Assembly (NCBI GenBank): GCA_036273855.1
Contig: DASUGU010000101.1
Coordinates: 39,282-103,281, forward strand
Reading direction: 5' to 3'
DNA length: 64,000 nt
DNA from: DATEPR01 sp036273855
Lineage (GTDB): Bacteria; Actinomycetota; Actinomycetes; Mycobacteriales; Pseudonocardiaceae
Positions 25,579-33,648 of the stretch are shown in pieces; within the stretch, counting starts at the first letter, position 1, and the number at the start of each line of letters is the position of its first letter. A program made the translations under genes and the position numbers. Below the pieces are notes generated by a model. That model did not search any database. It was given only the letters and a program-made list of their open reading frames with translations, and was not told the DNA's origin.

Positions 25579-26049
25579 TCAGTGACCGCACCTGGCCGAT
25601 GGCGGAGCGAGCGTGACGGTGCCGTCGACCATCTCCCCGTCGTCGGTGTTGACCGCGTGCGCGGTCATCACCTGGCTGCCCGGCTGGGCCGGCGTCATGC
25701 TCATCCCCTTGATGCCGGTCACGTCGGAGATGTCGTTCTGGTTCAAGAAGATCACGCCGTTGTCGGCCAGTTGGACCGTCCAGTGCTGACCGACGGCCTC
25801 GGTGTTGATCTCGAACTCCTCGCCGACGACCACCCCCGGCACCGCGCCGTCGTCGTCGTACATCGACTTGAGCGTGAACGTGGAGCCCTGCGTGCCCACC
25901 CCTGACGTGACCGTCGCGGTGCCGCACGGCCGTCCCCCGCCGCCGTTGCCCCCGCCGCCCTGGCTGGCGTTGGCGGTGGGACCGGCCAGTACCGTGGCCG
26001 CGATGGCGGCGCCGATGGCCAGCCCACTGCCCAGAATCCGCAGACGCAT
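25579..26049 (-). CDS. Secreted hypothetical protein with Gly-rich linker
   Basis: A 156-residue exported protein. A Sec signal peptide (RILGSGLAIGAAIAATVLAG) ends near ANAS, followed by a short glycine-rich linker. The mature domain is beta-rich (GSTFTLKSMYDDDG, EEFEINTEAVGQHWTVQLAD, VMTAHAVNTDDGEMVDGTVT) and has two cysteines, one near the start and one near the C terminus (RPCGTA and ARCGH), that could form a disulfide. No known domain recognised. It lies between a MarR gene and a strong terminator, and appears to be a single transcription unit. Confidence 0.7.
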   Translation of the reverse strand: MRLRILGSGLAIGAAIAATVLAGPTANASQGGGGNGGGGRPCGTATVTSGVGTQGSTFTLKSMYDDDGAVPGVVVGEEFEINTEAVGQHWTVQLADNGVIFLNQNDISDVTGIKGMSMTPAQPGSQVMTAHAVNTDDGEMVDGTVTLAPPSARCGH

Positions 26050-26108
26050 GGAAACCCTCCTCCTGTGGTGACGGCAGATGTCCGTCAGCCCAGGGATACG
26101 CACGAGGG

Positions 26109-26534
26109 TTACGCGAGCAGTTCGTTGAGAATGCGGGAGAGTTGGGCGCGATCGGCCGGGGTGAGCTTGGCGAACACCCTGGCAGATTCGCTGCCGCTGG
26201 CCGATCGGATCTGCTCGGCGACCTCCCGGCCGTGCTCGGTCGGCGTGACCAGCGTCGCACGGCGGTCCTCCGGATCGGGGCTGCGCGCCACGAGCCCTTT
26301 GGCGGCCAGGCCGTCCAGTACCTCGGTGGTGGAGCGGGGGGCGATCCGCAGGTGTTCGGACAGTTCGGACGGGCGCAGGGCCGCGTGGTAGGTCAGGACG
26401 CGCAGGGCGCGGAACTGGGAGGGCGTGAGGTCCCAGCGCGCCAGCGACTCGGCCGACACCTTGCGCAGCAGCCGGGCCACCGACCGGAAGGCGTCCGCGA
26501 GCGAGTCGTCCCGGTCCTCCGCGGAGTTCGTCAC
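26109..26534 (-). CDS. MarR-family transcriptional regulator
   Basis: A 141-residue winged-helix repressor. The DNA-binding helices are LTPSQFRALRVLTYHAALRP and SELSEHLRIAPRSTTEVLDG; the wing is SPDPEDRRATLVTPTEHGRE, the DxRxxxLxLT-type MarR signature. The start is GTG at 26534. It is divergent from an ABC exporter, with three overlapping or adjacent palindromes in the 81-bp gap, a standard set-up in which the repressor controls both itself and the efflux pump. Confidence 0.88.
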   Translation of the reverse strand: MTNSAEDRDDSLADAFRSVARLLRKVSAESLARWDLTPSQFRALRVLTYHAALRPSELSEHLRIAPRSTTEVLDGLAAKGLVARSPDPEDRRATLVTPTEHGREVAEQIRSASGSESARVFAKLTPADRAQLSRILNELLA

Positions 26535-26549
26535 GGGAATAGCGTAACC

Positions 26550-26585
26550 ACAACTCCCGTTGTAGCCTCATAGTGAGGTTACCTC
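26550..26585. promoter_or_regulatory. Three nested palindromes between marR and the ABC exporter
   Basis: Perfect inverted repeats: acaac-tccc-gttgt at 26550-26563, cctca-tag-tgagg at 26566-26578 and gaggt-t-acctc at 26575-26585; the last two share gagg. They sit 31-66 bases before the exporter's TTG start and 16-51 bases before the marR GTG. This is the likely MarR operator. The two different motif types (ACAAC and CCTCA) may be two sites or one extended site. Confidence 0.6.
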
Positions 26586-26615
26586 AGTACCATCCCCGAT
26601 GATGGGAGTACCCAC

Positions 26616-28436
26616 TTGGCAGCACCACCACAGACCCAGGAGCGCGCGGCAGGCCACGGCGGCCGTGGCCGTCCCGCCCAGACCGTCACCGCGACCGAGA
26701 AGGCCCAGGCCCGCGAGGTGTCCCTGCGCCGGATCGGCTTACTCTTCGTGCCCTACCGATGGCAGCTCTCCGTCGTCGTCCTCATGATCGTGGCCTCCTC
26801 GCTGGTCGGCCTGGCATCGCCGTTCCTGCTGCGGGCCGTGATCGACGACGCCCTGCCGCACCGCGACGTCCGCCTGCTCGTCGAGCTCGTCGCCGGCATG
26901 GTGGCCGTGGCCGCGCTCACCTCGGCGTTCGGCGTCGTGCAGACGTGGATCAACACCAAGGTCGGCCAGCACCTCATGCACGGCCTGCGCACCCGGGTGT
27001 TCGAACACCTGCAGCGCCAGTCGATCGCGTTCTTCACCAAGACCCGCACCGGCGAGGTGCAGTCCCGCATCACCAACGACATCGGCGGCATGCAGTCAGT
27101 CGTGACCTCCACCGCCGCGTCCATCGCGGCCAACCTGACCACCGTCGTCGCCACCGCGGCGGCCATGGCGGCACTGTCCTGGCAGCTCTCGCTGATCTCC
27201 CTGGTCGTCATGCCGCCCGCCGCCTACCTCACCCGCAAGGTCGCCAGGATGCGGCGCCGGATCACCACCGAGCAGCAGCGCGAACTGGCCAACCTCAACG
27301 TGGTCGTCGAGGAGGGTCTGTCCATCAACGGCGTCCAGCTCGCCAAGACGATGGGCACCGGGCCGTCCCTGGTGCAGCGGTTCACCCGGTCCTCGGCCGC
27401 CCTGATCGACCTGGAGCTGCGCTCCAACCTGGCGGGCCGCTGGCGGATGGCATGGCTGAGCATCATCTTCGCCGCCATCCCGGCGATCATCTACCTGTCG
27501 GCCGGGCTGCCGATCACCGCGGGCGCCATGACGATCGGCACGCTGATCGCGTTCACCACCCTGCAGAACACACTCTTCCGGCCGCTGACCGGCCTGCTCA
27601 ACACGAGCGTCTCGGTGATCAGCTCGCTGGCGCTGTTCGCCCGCATCTTCGAGTACCTCGACCTGCCCGTCGACATCGCCGACCCGGCCGACCCGGTGGA
27701 CGTCGACCCGAAGGCCGTCGCCGGACACGTCCGGTTCGACCAGGTCGGGTTCACCTATCCCGGTGCCGACCGGCCCGCGCTCACCGACATCGACCTGGAC
27801 GTTCCCGCGGGCAGCACACTCGCACTGGTCGGCGAGACGGGATCCGGCAAGACCACGCTCGCGTCGCTGGTCGCCCGGCTGTACGACCCGACGCAGGGCA
27901 CCATCACGATCGACGGCGTCGACGTGCGCCGGATGCGGTTGGCCGACCTGGCCAGGATCGTGGGCGTGGTGAGCCAGGAGACCTACCTGCTGCACACCAC
28001 CGTGCGGGAGAACCTGCGCTACGCCAAGCCGGACGCCACCGACGCGGACATCGAGCAGGCCGCCCAGGCCGCGCAGATCCACGAGCTGATCAGCAGCCTG
28101 CCCGACGGGTACGACACGATGGTCGGCTCCCGGGGTCACCGGTTCTCCGGTGGCGAGAAGCAGCGCATCGCGATCGCCCGCACGCTGCTGCGCGACCCGC
28201 GCGTGCTCGTCCTGGACGAAGCCACCAGCGCGCTGGACAACGAGACCGAACGCGCCGTCCAGCAGGCGTTCGACACGCTCGCCGAGGGGCGCACCACGAT
28301 CACCATCGCCCACCGCCTGTCCACCGTGCGGGACGCCGACCAGATCGCCGTGCTCGACCACGGTCAGGTCATCGAGGTGGGCACGCACACGACCCTGCTG
28401 GCCGGCAACGGCCACTACGCGGCGCTGGCCGCCTGA
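26616..28436 (+). CDS. ABC exporter, fused permease and ATPase (multidrug/lipid type)
   Basis: A 606-residue half-transporter that must dimerise. Residues about 40-340 form the six-TM ABC exporter domain (LSVVVLMIVASSLVGLASPF onward). The ATPase has Walker A GETGSGKTT near residue 413, Q-loop VVSQETYLL, signature FSGGEKQRIAIARTLL, Walker B VLVLDEATSALD and switch IAHRLS, all intact. The first 35 residues are hydrophilic. It starts at TTG 26616 with gggag upstream; no better start exists in frame. MarR control suggests a drug or toxic-metabolite exporter. Confidence 0.88.
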   Translation: MAAPPQTQERAAGHGGRGRPAQTVTATEKAQAREVSLRRIGLLFVPYRWQLSVVVLMIVASSLVGLASPFLLRAVIDDALPHRDVRLLVELVAGMVAVAALTSAFGVVQTWINTKVGQHLMHGLRTRVFEHLQRQSIAFFTKTRTGEVQSRITNDIGGMQSVVTSTAASIAANLTTVVATAAAMAALSWQLSLISLVVMPPAAYLTRKVARMRRRITTEQQRELANLNVVVEEGLSINGVQLAKTMGTGPSLVQRFTRSSAALIDLELRSNLAGRWRMAWLSIIFAAIPAIIYLSAGLPITAGAMTIGTLIAFTTLQNTLFRPLTGLLNTSVSVISSLALFARIFEYLDLPVDIADPADPVDVDPKAVAGHVRFDQVGFTYPGADRPALTDIDLDVPAGSTLALVGETGSGKTTLASLVARLYDPTQGTITIDGVDVRRMRLADLARIVGVVSQETYLLHTTVRENLRYAKPDATDADIEQAAQAAQIHELISSLPDGYDTMVGSRGHRFSGGEKQRIAIARTLLRDPRVLVLDEATSALDNETERAVQQAFDTLAEGRTTITIAHRLSTVRDADQIAVLDHGQVIEVGTHTTLLAGNGHYAALAA

Positions 28437-29636
28437 CCCGACCTGGCCGCCGTGGCCGATGCCGGCCGGGCTGGGCGGCGCAGGGCGGTGAGGACCGCAG
28501 CGGCCGCGACCAGCACGGCCACCACGGCGTCGTAGACCAGGGCCGTGGACCGGATCCCGAAGTGCTGGTCGGCCAGGCCCGCGATGAGGGCGGGCAGGCT
28601 GAAGGACAGGTAGGCGACGATGAAGATCGCGGCCACCAGGCCGGCCCGGTCGTCCGGCGCGACGACGGCGGTCAGCACCGCTCCAGACACCGCCGAATCC
28701 GACACCGGCCACCGCCGTGCCCAGCAGGAACAGACCGGACACGGAGCCCACGATCGCGGCGAACGTGAGTGCGGCGCCGGCGACCAGGATGACCGAGCCG
28801 CACACCACGCCGGCTCGCGGCGTGATCCGCGCGGCCGCCACCGCGCCGAAGCTACCCAGGCCGGCCAGCAGGAAGGCCGCCAGGCCGCCCCACAGCAGAC
28901 TGGTCGATCCGGCCAGGTTCGCGGCCAGCTTCGGGCCCAGCGAGAGGTAGAGCGCACTCAGCGCCCACCCGCCGATCACCGACGGCAGCACCGTGACGAA
29001 GGTGGCCCGGGTGTCGCGGGGCACCCGCACCGCCGGACGCAGCGAACGCCGCCATCCCGGGCGCCGGACGCCCGGTTCGGGCACGGCCGCCAGCGCGAGC
29101 ATGCCGACCAGGAAGGCCGCCAGCAGCAGCCACCAGACCAGGTGCGTCGGCGCCGGCCCGTACTGGGCGAGCGCGCTGACCGCGATCGCGCCGAGGCCCA
29201 GGCCCAGCGACGGGGACGCGCTGGTCAGCACGCCCGCCCGGCCGGTGCCCGGCGGCTGCAACTCCAGCAGCGCGGCACCGATCGCCCCGGTGGCCAGGCC
29301 GACGCTCACCCCCTGCAGTGCCCTGGCCAGGTACAGCGCGCCGACCCCGGCCGCCAGCAACCACACCACGCACGCCACCGCGTTGATGGCGAGCCCGGCG
29401 ATGATGACCGGCCGCCTGCCGACGTGGTCGGACAGCCGGCCCAGCACCAGCAGCGTGACCAGCAGGGTCAGGGCGTACACGGCGAAGACCGCGGTGGCCG
29501 TCGCCGTGGAGAAGTGGAACCGGGCCTGGTAGACGCCGTACAGCGGGGTGGGTGCCGCGCTGCAGAACAGCAGCAGGAAGAACACCGCCGCGACCGTCCA
29601 GAAGGCGGCCGGACGGGACATACGTGGTGGCGTCAT
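28415..29636 (-). pseudogene. MFS transporter interrupted by a frameshift
   Basis: From ATG 29636 the frame gives a good MFS protein: TM1 FWTVAAVFFLLLFCSAAPTP, the TM2-3 motif GRLSDHVGRRPVIIAG, and further TMs to GLFLLGTAVAGVGFGGVWSG. At about 28680-28690 the sense moves to another frame, which continues SGAVLTAVVAPDDRAGLVAA and SFSLPALIAGLADQHFGI to a stop at 28415. Together the parts make a full-length 400-residue carrier, so a single indel (or a sequencing error) separates them. The 3' end overlaps the ABC exporter stop by 22 bases. Confidence 0.75.
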
Positions 29637-29844
29637 CACGACCTCTCTCGACACGTCCCGATCAACGCTACGGCCCGCCGCCGACACGCCACGGCGGCGA
29701 TCTCACGTGGTGAGGCGAGTGATCCGCCGGGAATAACCCTGCTCCTCGAAGTTTCTTCGGCCGTGATGTCGGATCGCGTCGAGCCCGTTCGTAGCCAGGG
29801 TGAGAGACCGGCAACGGGCCGGCCGCCACTCACCGGAGGCCACG

Positions 29845-30336
29845 ATGTCCGTCACCACCACCCAGGAGAACGTGAGCGCCACCCTGATCTTCGCCGCGCC
29901 CGCCGCGACGGTGTTCGCGGTGCTGGCGGACCCGACGACCCATGCCTCGATCGACGGCACCGGCTGGGTCCAGGAATCGATCGACCGGGCATCACTGAGC
30001 GAGGTCGGGCAGCTCTTCCGGATGGCCATGTACTACGCCAACCCCAACCACCCCGACGGTCACTACCAGGTGATCAACAAGGTCGTGGTGTTCGAGCCGC
30101 AGCGCGCCATCGCCTGGATCACCGGAGGGGTGACCGACGATGGCGAGCCCGAGTTCGGCGGTTGGGTCTGGCGCTACGACCTGACGCCGGTCGGCCCGTC
30201 CGAGACCGAGGTCACGCTCACCTACGACTGGTCGGACGTGCCGCAGTACATCCGCGACCGCGGCATCCAGTTCCCGCCGTTCGGCCCCGAGCACCTCCCC
30301 AACTCGCTGCGGCACCTGGCCGAACTCGCCCGCTGA
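29845..30336 (+). CDS. SRPBCC-family (polyketide cyclase/dehydrase-like) protein
   Basis: A 163-residue START-like fold protein: it starts VSATLIFAAPAATVFAVLAD, typical of the beta1-alpha1 unit, continues VVFEPQRAIAWITGGVTDDG and ends in a long C-terminal helix (HLPNSLRHLAELAR). A GGAGG SD lies eight bases before the ATG at 29845. It binds a hydrophobic ligand of unknown type. It is followed 24 bases later by a RibD-type reductase and is very likely co-transcribed with it. Confidence 0.8.
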   Translation: MSVTTTQENVSATLIFAAPAATVFAVLADPTTHASIDGTGWVQESIDRASLSEVGQLFRMAMYYANPNHPDGHYQVINKVVVFEPQRAIAWITGGVTDDGEPEFGGWVWRYDLTPVGPSETEVTLTYDWSDVPQYIRDRGIQFPPFGPEHLPNSLRHLAELAR

Positions 30337-30360
30337 CCAACCGCACCGAAGGAGACCATC

Positions 30361-30936
30361 ATGACCGCGACCTACACGTTCGACGTCTTCTCCAGCCTGG
30401 ACGGCTTCGGCGCCCACACCGGTGACTGGGGCGGCTACTGGGGCAAGCAGGGCCCCGAACTGCTCGAACACCGGCTCGCCATGTACGAGCAGGAGCACCG
30501 GATGGTCTTCTGGGCCAACACGTTTCGGGCGCACGTCCGGATGCTGGCCACGGGCATCGAGATCGAGGCGTTCGACCCCTGGGTCACCCGGATGAGGGAG
30601 ATGCCGGCAACGGTGGTGTCGAGCACGCTGCACGAACCGCTCGACTGGCCGGACGCGACCGTCGTGAGCGGCGACCCCGTCGACATCGTCACCCGGCTCA
30701 AGCAGGAGTCCGACGTGCCGTTGCGCTCGCACGGCAGCCTGTCACTGAACCGGGAGCTGCTGGCCGCCGGCCTGGTCGACCGCGTCCACGTGACGCTCTT
30801 CCCGGTGATCAGTGGTCCGACCGGAGCGGACCCGATCTTCCAGGGCGCGCCCGGCTTCGACCTCGAACTGATCGAACACCGGACGCTCGACGGCCACACC
30901 CAGGAGCTCGTCTACCGGCCGACCCTGCATGGCTGA
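30361..30936 (+). CDS. Dihydrofolate-reductase-like (RibD C-terminal domain) protein
   Basis: A 191-residue member of the DHFR/RibD_C family. The opening TYTFDVFSSLDGFGA is the family's first strand, LRSHGSLSLNRELLAAGLVD is the NADPH-binding region and HVTLFPVISGPTGADPIFQG is the late strand-turn. The usual glycine in the G-x-x-x-L-x-x-x-L motif is present. Such proteins are NADPH-dependent reductases of unknown substrate and common in actinobacteria. SD: aaggaga just before the ATG. Confidence 0.82.
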   Translation: MTATYTFDVFSSLDGFGAHTGDWGGYWGKQGPELLEHRLAMYEQEHRMVFWANTFRAHVRMLATGIEIEAFDPWVTRMREMPATVVSSTLHEPLDWPDATVVSGDPVDIVTRLKQESDVPLRSHGSLSLNRELLAAGLVDRVHVTLFPVISGPTGADPIFQGAPGFDLELIEHRTLDGHTQELVYRPTLHG

Positions 30937-30937
30937 G

Positions 30938-31681
30938 TCAGGCGGGCGGGGCGACGAGCGTGTCGGACTGGTGCGCCCTGCGCAGCGACTCGGCGACGAA
31001 GCCGCTCGCCTTGAGCTCCTCCACCAGGTCGCGCAGGAACGCGACGGTCGCCGGGCCCCGCGACTTCGTGGTGCCGACGGCCTGGCGGATCCGCATGAAC
31101 GCGCCGTCGACGATGCGGAACTCCGGCCGCACGGTGACCAGTTCGGTCACCGGCTGCCGGATTCCCGCGACGACTTCCAGTCCCTGGTCGAGGAACTCGT
31201 CGATCCCGTCGTCGCCGCGCACCAGGGTCGCGTGCCGCAGCGTGCGGGTCAGGAACAGGTCGTAGGCCGAGCCCTGGTTCACACCGACCCGCACGCCGGG
31301 CCGGTCGACGTCGTCGATGGCGTTGATGGCCGAGTCCTTCGGCACCGCGTAGACGCCTTCGATCTCCACGTAGGGCGCGGTGAACGTCACCGACTCCTCA
31401 CGCTTCGGGTCGACGGCCAGGAAGCACAGGTCCGCCCGGCCGGTCGCCATCGCCTCGTACGACTTGCGGGCCGCGTCGAAGCACAGCAGTTCCACCGGCA
31501 CGCCCAGCCGGCGCCCGGTCTCCCGGGCCAGGTCGACGGTCACGCCGGTGGGCGCGTCCGGCGTGCCCTGGGCCAGCACCGGATTGCCCTGGTTGATGCT
31601 CGCCCGCAGCGCACCCGCTGGCGCCAGATCCGTCACGATGTCAGCAGTGATCTCCACTGGACCGACAGTAAGGGCGTCCAC
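30938..31681 (-). CDS. Family-3 solute-binding-like protein without signal peptide
   Basis: A protein of about 240 residues with the two-lobed SBP_bac_3 fold: LRASINQGNPVLAQGTPDAP, TGVTVDLARETGRRLGVPVE and MATGRADLCFLAVDPKREES are the first-lobe hallmarks, and GVRVGVNQGSAYDLFLTRTL marks the hinge. Neither a signal peptide nor a lipobox is present, and no ABC genes are adjacent. It therefore may act as a cytoplasmic ligand-binding protein or enzyme. GTG 31681 or GTG 31657 could start it; a tactgt -10-like box seven bases before the latter suggests a leaderless message. Confidence 0.7.
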   Translation of the reverse strand: MDALTVGPVEITADIVTDLAPAGALRASINQGNPVLAQGTPDAPTGVTVDLARETGRRLGVPVELLCFDAARKSYEAMATGRADLCFLAVDPKREESVTFTAPYVEIEGVYAVPKDSAINAIDDVDRPGVRVGVNQGSAYDLFLTRTLRHATLVRGDDGIDEFLDQGLEVVAGIRQPVTELVTVRPEFRIVDGAFMRIRQAVGTTKSRGPATVAFLRDLVEELKASGFVAESLRRAHQSDTLVAPPA

Positions 31682-31699
31682 CTGCGCCCCGACTGTGAT

Positions 31700-32080
31700 T
31701 CAGACCTCCCATTCGGCCGGCAGGGTGCGCTGGAAGCCGACCCATGTACTCGGTCGACGTGACCCGGGCCCGTAACCGGGCGGCGGCCACCGACCGGCCG
31801 ACGATGACGAACGCGATCAGCACTCGGCGAGCCCGACCAGCGCCACGGCCGCCGAGGGAACACGGCCGCCAGTGGCGCGGGCAGCACGCGGATCGGCGCG
31901 AGCGCGGAGAACAGGACCGTCATCCGGATCTCCCCGAACCGGCGGCGCAACGCCGGGCACACCAGTGAGGCAGCCACCCCGGAGACCGCACCCAGCGACG
32001 ACAGCAGGCCGAACACCCACGCCGACACACCGATCCGGTCCAGCAGGAACAGCGGCAGCAGTGCTCGGTTGCCGCGCCGA
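31700..32080 (-). pseudogene. Decayed MFS transporter fragment
   Basis: Reading leftwards from about 32075, GNRALLPLFLLDRIGVSAWV, FGLLSSLGAVSGVAASLVCP and ALRRRFGEIRMTVLFSAL resemble mid-TM segments of an MFS carrier. The hydrophobic sense then moves frame twice (AVALVGLAEC; then LIAFVIVGRSVAAARLRARV). Both ends of the gene are missing. Near 31700-31760 a separate short frame ends GFQRTLPAEWEV, which may be the tail of yet another lost gene. No intact reading frame remains. Confidence 0.6.
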
Positions 32081-32142
32081 TGATCACGCCGTCAGCGAAC
32101 GCATCGGGATGATTCCGTCGTGATACGGCGTTGCGGACGGAC

Positions 32143-32538
32143 ATGAGCGACATCCACTTCGACGAGCGCACCAGCGCGCTGCTCGATGGACGCAACGTGG
32201 CGACCGTCGCGACCCTGGCCGCGGACGGCAGCCCGCACACCTCGGTGGTGTGGATCCTCCGCGACGGCGACACGGTGCTGTTCTCCACGACGACGAGCCG
32301 GCAGAAGGCGCGCAACCTCCAGCGCGACCCGCGGATCAGCCTGACCGTGTTCGCCTCGGACAACCCCTATCAGTCGGTGGACATCCGGGGCACCGCCGAG
32401 CTGATCGAGGACGCGGACAAGTCGCTGCCGGCGCTGCTGTCGCAGAAGTACCTCGGCGAGGCGCCGCCCGCGGAACCGGCCGACGTGCGCCGGTTCATCG
32501 TCCGTGTCACCCCGCGCAAGGTCACCGGATTCGCGTAA
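32143..32538 (+). CDS. PPOX-class (F420-dependent) oxidoreductase
   Basis: A 131-residue split-barrel flavin/deazaflavin protein. The family sequence NVATVATLAADGSPHTSVVW opens the barrel, followed by LFSTTTSRQKARNLQRDPRI, where the basic residues contact the cofactor phosphate, and SVDIRGTAELIED. Actinobacterial members use F420 to reduce diverse substrates. ATG 32143 is preferred to the in-frame TTG at 32131. The gene stands alone between a pseudogene and a convergent hypothetical gene. Confidence 0.83.
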   Translation: MSDIHFDERTSALLDGRNVATVATLAADGSPHTSVVWILRDGDTVLFSTTTSRQKARNLQRDPRISLTVFASDNPYQSVDIRGTAELIEDADKSLPALLSQKYLGEAPPAEPADVRRFIVRVTPRKVTGFA

Positions 32539-32546
32539 ACCCCCGG

Positions 32547-32894
32547 TCAGACGATCATCGACGGCCACGGCCAGCGGCGCACCCGGTGGGGCAGCCACCG
32601 GGCCAGGTCGCCCGCCTGCCCGGCCAGTCCCACCTCGACGAACGCGCCGATGATCTCCGCCGGCAGCTCGGCGACCGGCGCACCGCCCAGCAGCGCGTCG
32701 ATGGTGGCCAGGTCGCGCAGCAGGATCATCGTCCACACGATGGTCCGCTGGCCATGCCGGCCGGTGAGGTAGACCGGCCGGCTCGGGCCGATCCGCCGCA
32801 CACCCTGCCGGTACAGGTCGGCGACCAGCGCGATCGGGTCGCCGGTGGTCGGCAACTCCATCGCCATGCCCGGTTCGGCGAGCAGTAATTCCAC
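32547..32894 (-). CDS. Hypothetical protein (115 aa)
   Basis: A small soluble protein. It starts MELLLAEPGMAMELPTTGDP and continues IALVADLYRQGVRRIGPSRP with VYLTGRHGQRTIVWTMILLR, which looks like alternating helices and strands without a recognisable motif. A second Met (residue 10-12) could be the start. It is convergent with the PPOX gene, eight bases apart. Function unknown. Confidence 0.5.
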   Translation of the reverse strand: MELLLAEPGMAMELPTTGDPIALVADLYRQGVRRIGPSRPVYLTGRHGQRTIVWTMILLRDLATIDALLGGAPVAELPAEIIGAFVEVGLAGQAGDLARWLPHRVRRWPWPSMIV

Positions 32895-33200
32895 GAACCG
32901 ATGTCACCGTCGCACTAATGCCCCCGAGTACGGCCCCCGCCTATTTCGGGTGACGGCAAGCATCGCAGTGCGCCGTCGCGGGACACTATCCACCGAACGG
33001 AGCAAGCGAACGTGCCGACATCACAATTCGTGTTTGTCCGCCAATTCGCAGAACATTGGCACAACCTGGACGGTCCACCGACAGATCCGTGCCAAGTGGG
33101 CGTTCCCGGCGCCCGAACCGCGGCAGTGAACCGTGCCGCGGTGACACCTGTCAACGACGCGGACGCCGAACTGTCATCCGGCGCCGGAATGGAGATCGGT
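32895..33200. other. Intergenic region with no recognised gene
   Basis: About 306 bases between two minus-strand genes. The plus strand has a GTG-initiated frame from 33012 (PTSQFVFVRQFAEHWHNLDG), but it continues antisense through the next gene and matches nothing I know; I treat it as unsupported. The upstream half is slightly less GC-rich than its surroundings and probably holds the promoter for the gene ending at 32547. No hairpin or repeat stands out. Confidence 0.4.
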
Positions 33201-33551
33201 TTATGCGGTCCGCTGACGCGGCAGTTCGTGCCGCACGACGCGTTCTTCCGCTTTCCGCACCACGGGCAGGGCGTCGTCGAGCGTCATTCCCAACAGCTGC
33301 GCCAGATCTTCGATGGAGCGGGTCCGGTACAGCACGACGATGGCCTCCGCCTGCTGGTCCTCCAGCGCGGCGGTGCGCTCCCGCACGTCGTCGCGGACGC
33401 GTTCGGCCTGCCACTCCAACTGCTCGACCTCCCGCACGCCGCGCGCCCACTCGTCCTCGATCGCGGCCGCCGCCGTGACCAGTTGATCCAGGGCGTCCTC
33501 CTCCACGGGCGCCAGGTCCGCCGGCCGGCTGGTCGTCACGGTGTGAGTCAT
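33201..33551 (-). CDS. Small coiled-coil protein with sigma-region-4-like C terminus
   Basis: A 116-residue helical protein. Residues about 15-75 form long amphipathic helices (VEEDALDQLVTAAAAIEDEW and REVEQLEWQAERVRDDVRER) that suggest a coiled coil; the C-terminal part SIEDLAQLLGMTLDDALPVV resembles an HTH of the kind that recognises DNA in sigma/phage-like regulators. No signal or TM. The ATG at 33551 is chosen because the sequence before it is antisense to the GntR gene. It is divergent from that GntR regulator, 94 bases apart. Confidence 0.6.
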   Translation of the reverse strand: MTHTVTTSRPADLAPVEEDALDQLVTAAAAIEDEWARGVREVEQLEWQAERVRDDVRERTAALEDQQAEAIVVLYRTRSIEDLAQLLGMTLDDALPVVRKAEERVVRHELPRQRTA

Positions 33552-33633
33552 CTGTCGCCCTTCGCCGAGTCCGATCGTGTCCACGCGGGGTACCCGTGGG
33601 CGGTCCGGACAAACCAGCGAGCGCGAAAACGTA

Positions 33634-33648
33634 TATATTGTACGGGTG
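33634..33648 (+). promoter_or_regulatory. -10 element of a leaderless gntR transcript
   Basis: A tatatt -10 hexamer lies at 33634-33639, inside the AT-rich run gtatatattgtac, in otherwise GC-rich DNA. The GTG start at 33646 would be at or next to the transcription start, making the message leaderless. The run is partly palindromic (gta...tac ends), so it could also be the regulator's own operator. No good -35 is seen at 17 bases. Confidence 0.45.

Noticed and set aside
26759..30425. Two long plus-strand frames overlapping the ABC exporter and MFS genes
   Set aside because: Their sequences are Arg/Gly-rich and lack domains, while the overlapped genes have complete motifs in another frame or strand.
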